Origin: Alkalicoccobacillus murimartini
Lineage (GTDB): Bacteria > Bacillota > Bacilli > Bacillales > Bacillaceae_D
Length of the DNA stretch: 64,000 nucleotides
Assembly (NCBI RefSeq): GCF_030813245.1
Contig: NZ_JAUSUA010000001.1
Span: 992,001-1,056,000, forward strand
Direction of reading: 5' to 3'
The position numbers and the translations under genes were made by a program. Under the pieces are notes generated by a model, which saw only the letters and a list, made by a program, of their open reading frames with translations, did not search any database and was not told the origin of the DNA. Within the stretch, counting starts at the first letter, position 1, and every line of letters begins with the position of its first letter. This document shows positions 48,492 to 57,450 of the stretch, piece by piece.

Positions 48492-49199
48492 TTACTGAAA
48501 GCTTAGAAGTAACGATTGGACAATTAAATACCAACCATCAACAAGAACAAATAATAAGATTTTAAATGGTAAAGCAATCATTACTGGTGGTAGCATCATC
48601 ATACCCATTGACATTAGGACACTTGCCACAATCATATCAATGACCAAAAACGGAACAAAAATCAAAAAACCGATTTGAAAGGCTGTTTTTAATTCACTAA
48701 TCGCAAATGCCGGAACAAGCGCAGTTAATGGAATGTCTTCAAGTGTTTCTGGTCTTTCTAGACCGGCATAGCCCATAAATAAAGCAAGGTCTTTCTCACG
48801 AGTATGATTCGACATAAATTCTTTAATTGGCACAGTCGCACGCTCAAAGGCTTCTTCTTGAGAAATTTCTGCATTAGCAAATGGTTGTAATGCCTCATTA
48901 TTAATCTCTGCCATCACAGGTGCCATAATAAAAAATGTAATAAATAAAGCAATTCCAATGAGCACCTGATTGGGTGGCATCGATTGAGTGGCCAACCCCT
49001 GCCTCACAAAGGATAGAACGATAATAATTCGTGTAAAACAAGTCATCATAATTAAGATGGATGGAGCCAGGGTTAGAACCGTAAGTAAAAGAAACAGTTG
49101 TATCGTAGTTGCTGCATTCTCATTACTGCCAGTAATGCCTGTCAAATCAAAGTTATTAAACAACCCCGTTGTAGATAGAATCAGATGATCAAACATCAT
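48492..49199 (-). CDS. fliP: Flagellar export gate protein FliP
   Basis: A 235-aa membrane protein forming the core of the export pore. TCFTRIIIVLSFVRQGLATQ and MPPNQVLIGIALFITFFIM are signature segments; ALVPAFAISELKTAFQIGF and VLMSMGMMMLPPVMIALPFK lie near the C-terminus. Its ATG overlaps fliO by 4 nt. A cleavable signal is not obvious. Confidence 0.97.
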   Translation of the reverse strand: MMFDHLILSTTGLFNNFDLTGITGSNENAATTIQLFLLLTVLTLAPSILIMMTCFTRIIIVLSFVRQGLATQSMPPNQVLIGIALFITFFIMAPVMAEINNEALQPFANAEISQEEAFERATVPIKEFMSNHTREKDLALFMGYAGLERPETLEDIPLTALVPAFAISELKTAFQIGFLIFVPFLVIDMIVASVLMSMGMMMLPPVMIALPFKILLFVLVDGWYLIVQSLLLSFQ

Positions 49200-49906
49200 G
49201 GCTTACGCTCCTTTAATACCTTCTCAAGATCTTGCTGCGATTGTGACGCCTCTTGCAGTTTTTTAGAAAAAAGCTCTTGAAAGGAGGAGTGTTTGTTTGA
49301 TTCACTTTGACCCATAAGAGAATGTGTTTCTGAGCGGCTCACCTTCGATTTCATCCAATCCATCGCTTTTTGAGCTGGTACTTGAATGTGTTGCTCTTGC
49401 TCACTTTGAAGCTTAAATAATTGCTCCTGCTCTTCCTCCGAGTCTATCTCTGTTAGGAGTTGAATAGACTCCCCTACCCCAACAACTAGTACTCGGTTTC
49501 CTACTTTAATTAGTTGAACCGAACGATTGGGCCCAAGCGGAACCCCGCCAATGTTCTCTAATAATTGCGATTGTCGAAAGGTTTTAGTCCTTTTGCTTAA
49601 AAAACGCAACAAACCATAGATCAATGCAATAATAAGTGCAAGAGAGCCGATAAGCTTTAAAAGTGTTAAAAAACCACTATCTTGATTACCAAACGGCACG
49701 GCTTCAACTTCATCACTAGAAGCTGAATCTTGCTCAAATCCCCAGGTTTCTTCTGAGTCTTCAGCCTGTTCCTTGCACTCATCCGTTAAATTTTGACCCA
49801 CATTTAGGCAATCAGCTGCCTCTGCAGTTGCAACAGGAGACAAGCTGATACTTCCAAATACGACCAACACCAAAAGCAGTTTAAGCAAGGGTCTTGTTAA
49901 TCGCAT
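49196..49906 (-). CDS. fliO: Flagellar biosynthesis protein FliO (FliZ type)
   Basis: A 236-aa protein with an N-terminal signal peptide (RPLLKLLLVLVVFGSISLSP, about residues 5-25), a periplasmic-side acidic stretch, one membrane segment (about 80-103, LLKLIGSLALIIALIYGLLR) and a cytosolic KOW-like FliO region (GGVPLGPNRSVQLIKVGNRV). The C-terminus is long and charged. FliO helps assemble the FliP pore. The ATG at 49906 lies 25 nt inside the end of cheY. Confidence 0.9.
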   Translation of the reverse strand: MRLTRPLLKLLLVLVVFGSISLSPVATAEAADCLNVGQNLTDECKEQAEDSEETWGFEQDSASSDEVEAVPFGNQDSGFLTLLKLIGSLALIIALIYGLLRFLSKRTKTFRQSQLLENIGGVPLGPNRSVQLIKVGNRVLVVGVGESIQLLTEIDSEEEQEQLFKLQSEQEQHIQVPAQKAMDWMKSKVSRSETHSLMGQSESNKHSSFQELFSKKLQEASQSQQDLEKVLKERKP

Positions 49907-50243
49907 CAATCACACGCTCTGCTTGGAAAGGCTTCACAATAAAGTCTTTGGCGCCCGCCTGTATAGCATCAATAACCATTGCCTGCTGGCCCATCGCCGA
50001 GCACATAATGATTTTAGCGTTTGGATCAAATAGCTTAATTTCTTTTAACGCACTAATGCCATCTTTTTCAGGCATCGTGATATCCATGGTTACAAGATCA
50101 GGAGATAGCTCTTTATATTGCGTGACAGCTTCATTTCCATCCGCTGCTTCCCCCACTACATCAAATCCATTTTTCGTTAAAATATCTTTAATCATCATTC
50201 GCATAAATGCAGCGTCATCTACTACTAATACTTTTTGTCCCAT
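49881..50243 (-). CDS. cheY: Chemotaxis response regulator CheY
   Basis: A 120-aa single receiver domain with Asp9, Asp10, phosphorylation Asp54 (VTMDITMPEKDG), Thr/Ser and Lys in IVKPFQAERV near 104. CheY-P binds FliM and FliY at the motor. Its kinase CheA is not encoded in this window. Confidence 0.97.
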   Translation of the reverse strand: MGQKVLVVDDAAFMRMMIKDILTKNGFDVVGEAADGNEAVTQYKELSPDLVTMDITMPEKDGISALKEIKLFDPNAKIIMCSAMGQQAMVIDAIQAGAKDFIVKPFQAERVIDAINKTLA

Positions 50244-50262
50244 TACAAATCATCCCTCTCAG

Positions 50263-51426
50263 TTAATTTAAATTTCTAATACGTTCTGCTTGACTAACAA
50301 TATCAGTCACTCTTACACCAAAGTTTTCATCGATTACAACAACTTCACCTTTAGCAATTAATTTTTCATTTACTAATATGTCTACAGGCTCTCCCGCTAA
50401 CTTATCTAGCTCAATAATGGAGCCTTGAGTAAATTCTAAAATATCGCGAATCGATTTTGTTGTGCGTCCCAGTTCAACTTTCACATTTAGCGGAATATCC
50501 AAAAGCATATCAAGATTGCCAGTTTGAGTGCTAGATAGTTGTGGCTGATCAAAGCTTTCAAAGGCTGCTGGTTGAATATTTGTTGAAGCTCTTCCTGACA
50601 TCCCCCCTACATGTTGAGTAGATTCTCTTGGTGCTGATGTATAGGAAGGTTGGGGTGGGGTAACTTGTACCTTCTCTTGTTGACTGATCACTTCTGGTGC
50701 TGGTTTTTCTTCTGGCTTACTAATTTCCTCTTCTGGATTCGTAAGATTCTCAATAAACTTTTTAGCGAACGGTAGAGAAACAATCTGCATTATTTTAGAA
50801 TCAATTAAGTCTCCAACTTGTAATTGGAAGGATATCTTGACTAGTACTTCTTCTGTCGGAACATACTCGGTATTTTCACCGTTTTTTATATCCATGACAT
50901 CCACGGAAGGAGGTGAGATATCAATCTTCATATTAAACAAAGTCGACATAGAGGTAGATGCAGATCCCATCATCTGATTCATCGCTTCTTGTACTGCACT
51001 AATGTGCATATCTGTTAAATCTTCCATTGGATTTGTACCATCACCGCCTAGCATTAAGTCAGCAATAATGGCCGCATCAGTTGTTTTAATCATAAACAGG
51101 TTGGAGCCTTCAAATCCTTCAGTGTATTCTACTTGAACGGCCACATGGGGACGAGGGAATTCCTGTTCTAAATGTTTCTTTTCGACTACGGTTACTTCTG
51201 GCGTTGTGATATCTACTTTTTGGTTCAACAATGAAGATAAAGCTGTTGCAGAACTACCAAAGGATATATTACCAATTTCACCTAACGTATCTCTTTCCAT
51301 ATCTGTTAAGTACTCGTTCACATCTAATTCATTTGAACCGGAGGAAGAATCAGCTTCTGCATCATCTGTTCCCATTCCGTTTAGTAATGCATTTATTTCC
51401 TCTTGAGAGAGCATACCGTCACTCAT
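50263..51426 (-). CDS. fliY: Flagellar switch phosphatase FliY
   Basis: A 387-aa motor-switch protein. The N-terminal peptide MLSQEEINALLNG resembles the CheY-P-binding end of FliM. A CheC-like phosphatase region has LGEIGNISFGSSATALSSLL near 50 and VQEAMNQMMGSASTSMSTLF near 145. A Pro/Ser/Gln-rich linker (about 235-300) leads to the C-terminal FliN (SpoA) domain with LDIPLNVKVELGRTTKSIRD. It overlaps fliM by 4 nt. Confidence 0.97.
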   Translation of the reverse strand: MSDGMLSQEEINALLNGMGTDDAEADSSSGSNELDVNEYLTDMERDTLGEIGNISFGSSATALSSLLNQKVDITTPEVTVVEKKHLEQEFPRPHVAVQVEYTEGFEGSNLFMIKTTDAAIIADLMLGGDGTNPMEDLTDMHISAVQEAMNQMMGSASTSMSTLFNMKIDISPPSVDVMDIKNGENTEYVPTEEVLVKISFQLQVGDLIDSKIMQIVSLPFAKKFIENLTNPEEEISKPEEKPAPEVISQQEKVQVTPPQPSYTSAPRESTQHVGGMSGRASTNIQPAAFESFDQPQLSSTQTGNLDMLLDIPLNVKVELGRTTKSIRDILEFTQGSIIELDKLAGEPVDILVNEKLIAKGEVVVIDENFGVRVTDIVSQAERIRNLN

Positions 51427-52409
51427 TCATCTGCCTCCTCTAATACATGAGTTACTTGAACTGCTAGTTTGTTCTTTTGTTTTCCAGGCTGTGCAAGATA
51501 TTTTGATTCTCCTCCTACACTTAAAACGAGTGGATCATGAATCGATTGATTTAATTCAATGACATCTCCTTCGCCTAAATGGAGGAATTCTTGAATCGTC
51601 ATCTCAGAACGTCCAAGCTCAGCTTGAACAAGTAAAGGTGTATCACGTACTTGCTTTTCAAGTTGCTTTTGTTCATTAGGACTTCTTAGCTTTTTGTTTT
51701 CTTGGAGCCAATAATGATTTGATAATTTAGGCAAGATCTCTTCTAGAACCATATGCGGCAAGCAAATAGTAATCATCCCCGATGTTTCGGCTATGCTTGT
51801 CGAAAGCGAAATGACAACAACCGTTTCATTTGGAGGGACCATTTGCAAAAACTGCGGATTCACTTCAATCTCATCTAAAATTGGATCAATTTCTACAACA
51901 GAACTCCAAGCCTCAGTAAAACTATCTAATGTACGCTGAAAAAGAGCAGACATCAGTTTTGTTTCAATTTCTGTTAAGTTATCAATCTTATTAACACTAG
52001 CTCCCTTACCACCCATTAATCGATCAAGCATGGCATAGGCAATATTCGGATTAACCTCCATCAAGATTCGTCCGTTTAATGGTGTAGGTTCAAACACATT
52101 CAAAATCGTCATCTTAGGGATCGAACTGATAAATTCTTCATATGGCAGTTGATCTACAGAGGCGACATGTATCTGGACAAACGTTCGAAGCTGAGCCGAA
52201 AAAAAACTGGTTAACAATCTCGAAAAATTCTCATGTATTCTCGTAAGACTGCGAATCTGTTCTTTCGAAAATCGCAAAGCCCGCTTAAAGTCATATACAC
52301 GGACTTTTTTCTGCGTTTCTTCTTTCTTTAGCTCCTCCGCATTCATTTCACCTGTAGATAAAGCGGATAAGAGAGCATCAATTTCTCCTTGCGATAATAC
52401 ATCTGCCAA
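51423..52409 (-). CDS. fliM: Flagellar motor switch protein FliM
   Basis: A 328-aa switch protein. N-terminal VLSQGEIDALLSAL binds CheY-P; the middle CheC-like domain includes MNPNIAYAMLDRLMGG-type VNPNIAYAMLDRLMGGKGAS; a SpoA domain lies at the C-terminus (VQAELGRSEMTIQEFLHLGE). The start is a TTG at 52409 (MADVLSQGEIDALL) after AAGAGGTGAGG; the GTG at 52418 lies on that site. Confidence 0.96.
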   Translation of the reverse strand: MADVLSQGEIDALLSALSTGEMNAEELKKEETQKKVRVYDFKRALRFSKEQIRSLTRIHENFSRLLTSFFSAQLRTFVQIHVASVDQLPYEEFISSIPKMTILNVFEPTPLNGRILMEVNPNIAYAMLDRLMGGKGASVNKIDNLTEIETKLMSALFQRTLDSFTEAWSSVVEIDPILDEIEVNPQFLQMVPPNETVVVISLSTSIAETSGMITICLPHMVLEEILPKLSNHYWLQENKKLRSPNEQKQLEKQVRDTPLLVQAELGRSEMTIQEFLHLGEGDVIELNQSIHDPLVLSVGGESKYLAQPGKQKNKLAVQVTHVLEEADE

Positions 52410-52436
52410 TGGCCTCACCTCTTAATAATCGCCTGC

Positions 52437-52868
52437 TTATTGTAAAACCCACTCTGTCATATAGACTCTTTGCACGGATCCTTTTTGCATAAGCTCATTA
52501 ATTTGTTCTTGAAGCTCAGCCTCAAGTTCAGATTTCCCGTCCGGTCCTCTTAACTCTGAAGCTTCTTTGCCCGATAACGTTGTAATGATAATGTTCGTTA
52601 CCTGAAAATCTCTTTTTTCAAGTTCTTCTAATGCCTCTTTGCTGTCCAATTGAATTTTATATTTAGAGCGGACAACTCCATCGCTTAACAGATTCGTAAT
52701 GAGCTCCTCCGTATCATAAGAACGTTCAATGATCTCATCGATGGTCGGCTCAGTATCCGCTTCAGCTTCTGCCGTAATGTAATCCCAAGATAAAAATACA
52801 GCTCCACCAGCAACAGCTAAAGTTAATACCATAACAAGTAAAACAACTGATAACTTACTTTTAAACAC
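52437..52868 (-). CDS. fliL: Flagellar basal body-associated protein FliL
   Basis: A 143-aa protein with one N-terminal membrane anchor (about residues 4-27, LSVVLLVMVLTLAVAGGAVF) and an extracytoplasmic domain ending RVYMTEWVLQ. It supports stator function. It abuts swrD with no gap and precedes fliM by 27 nt. Confidence 0.93.
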   Translation of the reverse strand: MFKSKLSVVLLVMVLTLAVAGGAVFLSWDYITAEAEADTEPTIDEIIERSYDTEELITNLLSDGVVRSKYKIQLDSKEALEELEKRDFQVTNIIITTLSGKEASELRGPDGKSELEAELQEQINELMQKGSVQRVYMTEWVLQ

Positions 52869-53081
52869 TTATTCCCCTCCTTTGGACTTACTTGACCCGT
52901 GAATTCCAATCTCTGAAAATCGATGATTAATTAGGTCAAATACTTCCTCAAACTCATTCTTAACTAAAATCTTTTTACCTCCAACAAGCGTAATACTTGT
53001 TTCTGGAATAGCTTCCACTTGCTCTATCAGCAAGGAATTTAATAAGAAAAATTGTCCATTTAACCGTTGTAATCGTATCAT
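52869..53081 (-). CDS. swrD: Flagellar protein SwrD/FlbD (YlzI)
   Basis: A 70-aa FlbD-family protein (MIRLQRLNGQFFLLNSLLIE, VEAIPETSITLVGGKKILV). In B. subtilis it is called SwrD and is reported to raise motor torque for swarming. It sits between flgE and fliL as in that genome. Confidence 0.92.
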   Translation of the reverse strand: MIRLQRLNGQFFLLNSLLIEQVEAIPETSITLVGGKKILVKNEFEEVFDLINHRFSEIGIHGSSKSKGGE

Positions 53082-53138
53082 TTAATATGTAGCAGGCACT
53101 TAATGTGCCTGCATGCCTCCTATACTCTAATTTAGATA

Positions 53139-53936
53139 TTAGCGTTTAAGATTAAGAAGCTCTTGCAAAATTTCATCTGATGTTGTGATGATCTTAGAAT
53201 TGGATTGGAACCCACGTTGCGCCACAATCATCTCAGTAAACTCTTCTGAAAGGTCAACGTTAGACATTTCAAGAGCAGAGGCATTAATTGAACCGGTACC
53301 ATTAGCTCCAGGTGCTCCAATCTCTGTCGGTAAACCAGAGTTCGCAGTAGGAATAAACGTATTTCCACCTACTTTTGATAGTCCCCCTGAGTTAGGAAAT
53401 CTGAACAACGCGATCGTTCCTGCTACTTCTGCGTCTCCATTCTCATTTACGAGATTTACAGATCCATCCTTACCTATAGAGAAACTTTGAGTTGTATCTG
53501 GTATATTGATTGCTCCACCATTAATTCCATGAACAATAAACCCTTCTGCTGTTGTCATGTTCCCGTTAGAATCAAGATAAAAATTCCCAGAGCGAGTATA
53601 GTAATCTGAAGCGCCATCGTTGACTCTAAAATAGCCTTCACCTTCAATGGCAAGATCCAGACCTCTTCCAGTAAACTGGCTTGTTGCGCCTTCATGGATC
53701 GTATCAATAGATCCAAGGGCTGAACCCGCTCCAACCTGCTTAGAGTTAATACCGCCTCTTCCATCTTGTTGAGCTGCTGTAGCCCCTGTTAGTTGCTGAC
53801 TCACAAGATCTTGGAAGGTTACGCGACTTTTCTTAAAACCGTACGTATTGACGTTTGCAATGTTATTCCCAATGACATCGAGCTTTGTTTGAAAGTTCTT
53901 CATTCCGGATATGCCTGAGTACATCGATTTAATCAT
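53139..53936 (-). CDS. flgE: Flagellar hook protein FlgE (FlgG-like)
   Basis: A 265-aa hook/rod-family protein. MYSGISGMKNFQTKLDVIGN plus NIANVNTYGFKKSR at the N-terminus and the C-terminal MIVAQRGFQSNSKIITTSDE helix form the axial coiled-coil. The length is short for a hook protein but equal to B. subtilis FlgE. The start is the ATG at 53936 (MIKSMYSG) with AAGGAG 9 nt upstream; the ORF extends further up without a ribosome-binding site. Confidence 0.93.
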   Translation of the reverse strand: MIKSMYSGISGMKNFQTKLDVIGNNIANVNTYGFKKSRVTFQDLVSQQLTGATAAQQDGRGGINSKQVGAGSALGSIDTIHEGATSQFTGRGLDLAIEGEGYFRVNDGASDYYTRSGNFYLDSNGNMTTAEGFIVHGINGGAINIPDTTQSFSIGKDGSVNLVNENGDAEVAGTIALFRFPNSGGLSKVGGNTFIPTANSGLPTEIGAPGANGTGSINASALEMSNVDLSEEFTEMIVAQRGFQSNSKIITTSDEILQELLNLKR

Positions 53937-54014
53937 TCTAATTCGCTCCTTTTTATGTGAAACTGCTTCTATCAATCCGCAGTTCGTGGCATCCCTAAAT
54001 GGGTCCTGCCAGTA

Positions 54015-54392
54015 TTATGAATCTAATAATATCGTTCCATTAATATTGGTAAATATATGGCTTTCCGCCTCTTGTCGGTTTAGGGCCGTAATTATCGTTT
54101 GGCTTTTTGTATTCGCGACTAATGCCGCATCCTTTGTTACAACTAACGCATCAGTTATGCCTTTTTTACCTGCTTCTTTTAACTTCTCGGAAATAGTATT
54201 CCATTGCGCTTGGTCTAACTGTATTCCTCTAGTAGCTAGCCTTTCATTTGCATGTTTGCTAATGGTAAGCTGCTGACGCTCTTCGTGTAATATTTGACTA
54301 AATGATTGTTTACTTGGCGAATGAGCTCGTCGGCTTTGATGAACTTGTGGTGAAACAGCCGTTGCCTTCAAATGCATGGAAGGATCGATCAT
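54015..54392 (-). CDS. Flagellar operon protein of the TIGR02530 (flg_new) type
   Basis: A 125-aa protein with a central conserved part LTISKHANERLATRGIQLDQ and DALVVTKDAALVANTKSQTI near 60-110. I recognise it as the small family usually found between flgD and flgE in Firmicutes fla operons. Its function is not known; a link to hook assembly is suggested by position. Its ATG overlaps the flgD stop by 4 nt. Confidence 0.85.
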   Translation of the reverse strand: MIDPSMHLKATAVSPQVHQSRRAHSPSKQSFSQILHEERQQLTISKHANERLATRGIQLDQAQWNTISEKLKEAGKKGITDALVVTKDAALVANTKSQTIITALNRQEAESHIFTNINGTILLDS

Positions 54393-54859
54393 TTGTTCGG
54401 TTCCACTTCTTCTGGCGCTTCATTACTAGGCTTAGCCACTCCTACAATTTGTCTTTCGGAAATCCATGTTCCATCTTCAAGCTCAATCTGCACAGCACGT
54501 TCCTTATCATATTTGACCGAGGTAACTTTGGCGGTTTTTTGTTCACCAGAAAGCTTGTCTGAGTTTGCTACTTCAAACGTTACCTCTTTCCCAATTAGAT
54601 CGCTGAATTTTAAAAGTGATTGATTTGCTTGTGACTGAACAAATCCTTCTAACGTTTTGTTCATGTTAGTCATTTGTTCTAAAGAAGAGAAGGTAGCCAT
54701 CTGGGCAATGAATTCTCGATCATCCACCGGGTTACTTGGATCCTGATGTTGAAGTTGAATCAACAAAAGCTTTAGAAAATCATCCTTGCCCATGCTATCT
54801 CCATTTTGAACTCCACGTGTTTGTTTCGGAAGCGCATAATCATTCGTGATCAATGTCAT
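54389..54859 (-). CDS. flgD: Hook assembly scaffold protein FlgD
   Basis: A 156-aa hook-capping protein. MGKDDFLKLLLIQLQHQDPS and EFIAQMATFSSLEQMTNMNK are the family signature; FSDLIGKEVTFEV follows. The start is the ATG at 54859 (MTLITNDYAL), 8 nt after TAGGTGA; it overlaps fliK by 20 nt. The length is short because the C-terminal FlgD-Tudor/Fn3 part is reduced, as in Bacillus. Confidence 0.94.
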   Translation of the reverse strand: MTLITNDYALPKQTRGVQNGDSMGKDDFLKLLLIQLQHQDPSNPVDDREFIAQMATFSSLEQMTNMNKTLEGFVQSQANQSLLKFSDLIGKEVTFEVANSDKLSGEQKTAKVTSVKYDKERAVQIELEDGTWISERQIVGVAKPSNEAPEEVEPNK

Positions 54860-56381
54860 TTGATTCACCTACATTTCTAGTTTGAAATAAATCTTCTAGT
54901 AGTGTTTTAAACGAAAAACTTGCTGTGTTTCCAGGTTCCTCTGTTTCATCTTGATTCGTACGATCTTGCTCTGATTGCTGATCTTTTTGATCCTGTTGAT
55001 TATGTGGATTCGTATCTTCTACATCAATCTGTTCAATTGAGATGCTTTGCTGAACAAGAGACTGTCTAAGCTGTGGCAAACTCCGTTCAACGAGTTCTTT
55101 TGTTGAAGAAGAATCTGCTAGAATCTGAGCTGTCAGCTTTTGACCCATTTGAATAAATTGAATTTGCAACTTACCTAAATGCTCAGGAAAAAGCTTTAAT
55201 GTAAACTGAACCTGACCATCTTTTAATTGGGTCATGGTTCCCTGTTGAAAAATTCGTTGTAGCTGCTTAACAAAACGCTGCTCTTCAGAGCGATGCAGAC
55301 TCTCCTGTTCTAATAATGGCTGAGTAGCTTTCATTTCTGATGGTTGAATTGAAGATAAATTTCGATCAACAGGCAATGGCTGTTCAGCATTGGATTGATT
55401 ATTCATTTTTGCTGCAACTAAAGTTGAATCCTTGCCAGTCTCTTTTAGTCCGCTATGTTGCATCACTTGATTTCCTTGCTCTTCTTTGGCAACTTGTCCA
55501 AGACCTTGCTGATCATCTGGAACTATTTTTGCCTGTTTATCTGAAGATTTAAGCTGTTGTAAAAGCTTTTCAAGATCCGCCGTTGTCTCTAACTCTTTTT
55601 GCGGAAAATCATACGTTGTTTTTCCAGGGTTAACTACCTGTCGAACCTCAGCTAATATACTACTAAGTGTTACGTTTCCTTCACCCTTCAAAAATGATTC
55701 CACTTGACCGCTAATGGATTGATAGGCATCCTCTATTTTAGATATCGTAGACTGTCCATTAAGATTCTTGCTTAACCGTTCAGCCTTTTGAAGTTGCTCA
55801 ATTTCAAACTCAATATCCTGATCTTGCTTCGAATCGTTATTGACATTTCCCTCACTTGAAACCATAGCAACTTGAGGATAATAACCAGGAAACACACGCA
55901 GTTGTGGCCATTGAATTTTCCCTTGTTGGTTATTAATCGTCTGATCCACCGCCATATTACTAGATCTTTGATTCAAAAAAGGATCTTCTTGTCCACCTTC
56001 TACTGCATGATTACTAAAAGACATAATAAGTGACGTTAACTCATGAGCATCTAAATACTCAGAGACCAAGTGAGGATCCAGCGAAAGGATTGTTTCGACC
56101 AATTCTTCAATTTCATTGTCAGTAACAAAATCGTTTGGTCTGGTCACCCGTTCTATAGAAGCTGATTTTTTAGTCATAGCAAGATCGTCCGCCTCTATTT
56201 TCTGAAGCCATTGGGCAAACGCTGGCACATGGTTAGCTTGCTCTGCTTCTATGCTTTGATTGAACCGATCCGATGACTCACCTGTCGTCCGCACCGACCT
56301 ATTTGAATAAGTCTCCTGCTTTCCTGATGCGCTTTTAGGTGAGTTTCCTAGCATGGCTAGTTGGCTTCCTACGTCATTCAC
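54840..56381 (-). CDS. fliK: Flagellar hook-length control protein FliK
   Basis: A 513-aa secreted ruler protein. Most of it is Gln/Ser-rich and poorly conserved. The C-terminal domain (about 385-470) is the family hallmark: QVQFTLKLFPEHLGKLQIQF and ELVERSLPQLRQSLVQQSIS. The tail is Asn/Gln/Asp-rich. It lies between motE and flgD, which fits. Confidence 0.92.
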   Translation of the reverse strand: MNDVGSQLAMLGNSPKSASGKQETYSNRSVRTTGESSDRFNQSIEAEQANHVPAFAQWLQKIEADDLAMTKKSASIERVTRPNDFVTDNEIEELVETILSLDPHLVSEYLDAHELTSLIMSFSNHAVEGGQEDPFLNQRSSNMAVDQTINNQQGKIQWPQLRVFPGYYPQVAMVSSEGNVNNDSKQDQDIEFEIEQLQKAERLSKNLNGQSTISKIEDAYQSISGQVESFLKGEGNVTLSSILAEVRQVVNPGKTTYDFPQKELETTADLEKLLQQLKSSDKQAKIVPDDQQGLGQVAKEEQGNQVMQHSGLKETGKDSTLVAAKMNNQSNAEQPLPVDRNLSSIQPSEMKATQPLLEQESLHRSEEQRFVKQLQRIFQQGTMTQLKDGQVQFTLKLFPEHLGKLQIQFIQMGQKLTAQILADSSSTKELVERSLPQLRQSLVQQSISIEQIDVEDTNPHNQQDQKDQQSEQDRTNQDETEEPGNTASFSFKTLLEDLFQTRNVGESNDIDHE

Positions 56382-56395
56382 ATTTTCACCTCCCT

Positions 56396-56986
56396 TCAGT
56401 TTAAGGCTTCAGACCATTCACGAACTAAAGCAGCCGCCTTTTCTGTTTCCATTTTTGCTAAAATGGCTGACTTTGTTTCAGGCTTAACGTCTGCTAGTTG
56501 CACAACGATTTCTTCGACTGATAATTCATTTAAAATAGCCGCAGCTGCTTTGGCTGACATTAGTTCATACGTTTTAGCAAGGTCTTTGCTACCATCAGAT
56601 GTAAGTTGACCTGCCTCTTCACTTGCGTTAGTTTGTTGGAGCTCAGCTTGATCCGTTTCCAGCGACTCAAGTTGTTCACGCGTGTCAGATAAGGTAAGTT
56701 CGGTTTCTTGAAGCATTGATTTCGTTTGTTCCAGCTCAACAAGTAAGCTTTCATTTTGAGACTTTAAATCGTTTGGTGTTTCGGTTATCGAATCTTCTGT
56801 TTCATCACTTACGAAAGAAGAAAGCACCGGAGTTTCGGCAGCCCATTTCTTTCCTCCCTCAATGACATCTATCCCGATTAATGGTCCAATAAAAAATAGA
56901 GCAAGCATCAGCACAACAACCAATGGAAACACAACCGCTAGTAAAAATGTTTTGAGGCCACTGCCCTTCTTTTTTTCGTTTGTCAT
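56396..56986 (-). CDS. ylxF: MotE-like protein (YlxF)
   Basis: A 196-aa protein with one membrane segment (about 13-38), a long coiled coil (70-130, rich in Glu, Leu and Gln) and a C-terminal MgtE-N-like helical domain (YELMSAKAAAAILNELSVEE, IVVQLADVKPETKSAILAKM). It matches YlxF/MotE, proposed to act near the stator or export apparatus. It lies between fliJ and fliK. Confidence 0.88.
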   Translation of the reverse strand: MTNEKKKGSGLKTFLLAVVFPLVVVLMLALFFIGPLIGIDVIEGGKKWAAETPVLSSFVSDETEDSITETPNDLKSQNESLLVELEQTKSMLQETELTLSDTREQLESLETDQAELQQTNASEEAGQLTSDGSKDLAKTYELMSAKAAAAILNELSVEEIVVQLADVKPETKSAILAKMETEKAAALVREWSEALN

Positions 56987-56998
56987 GAGTTCACCCTT

Positions 56999-57436
56999 TT
57001 ATTGTCTAACAAATCTTTGGATAGATAGCTCATCCATTTGCATTTGATCAAGACGTTTTTCCTCAAGCGTAAATTGCATATATTTCTTATCACGAACTTT
57101 TTCGTGTTTTTTATGTTCAAAAGACGCTTCTATAAGAAGTTTGTGCTTCAAATCCATCTGTTCTCTTGCTCGCTGAGTTAGTTGTTGTTGCTTTTGAATA
57201 GCTTCTTGTAGAAACAACATACTCGATTGCATCAATTGAATATCTTGAATCGAAACTTTTTGGGAGAGTTTGTCTCGTGCGTCTGTCTCAAGTAGTTCTT
57301 TGCGTTTCAGCAGGTGATATAATGCTGTCGCAACCTCTTCAAACGTCTTGACTGCATCAGAGTATACATTCTCTGCCTCTTCCTTCTCCCGTTCACATAC
57401 ATCCATTAGCTTTTGTAATGAGTAGCGAAAACTCAA
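56999..57436 (-). CDS. fliJ: Flagellar export protein FliJ
   Basis: A 145-aa almost entirely helical coiled-coil protein (FRYSLQKLMDVCEREKEEAE, then KYMQFTLEEKRLDQMQMDEL at the end) that works as a stalk of the FliH-FliI ATPase. Family sequence is weakly conserved; position directly after fliI is decisive. Confidence 0.92.
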   Translation of the reverse strand: MSFRYSLQKLMDVCEREKEEAENVYSDAVKTFEEVATALYHLLKRKELLETDARDKLSQKVSIQDIQLMQSSMLFLQEAIQKQQQLTQRAREQMDLKHKLLIEASFEHKKHEKVRDKKYMQFTLEEKRLDQMQMDELSIQRFVRQ

Positions 57437-57450
57437 GCTTCAGCGCCTCC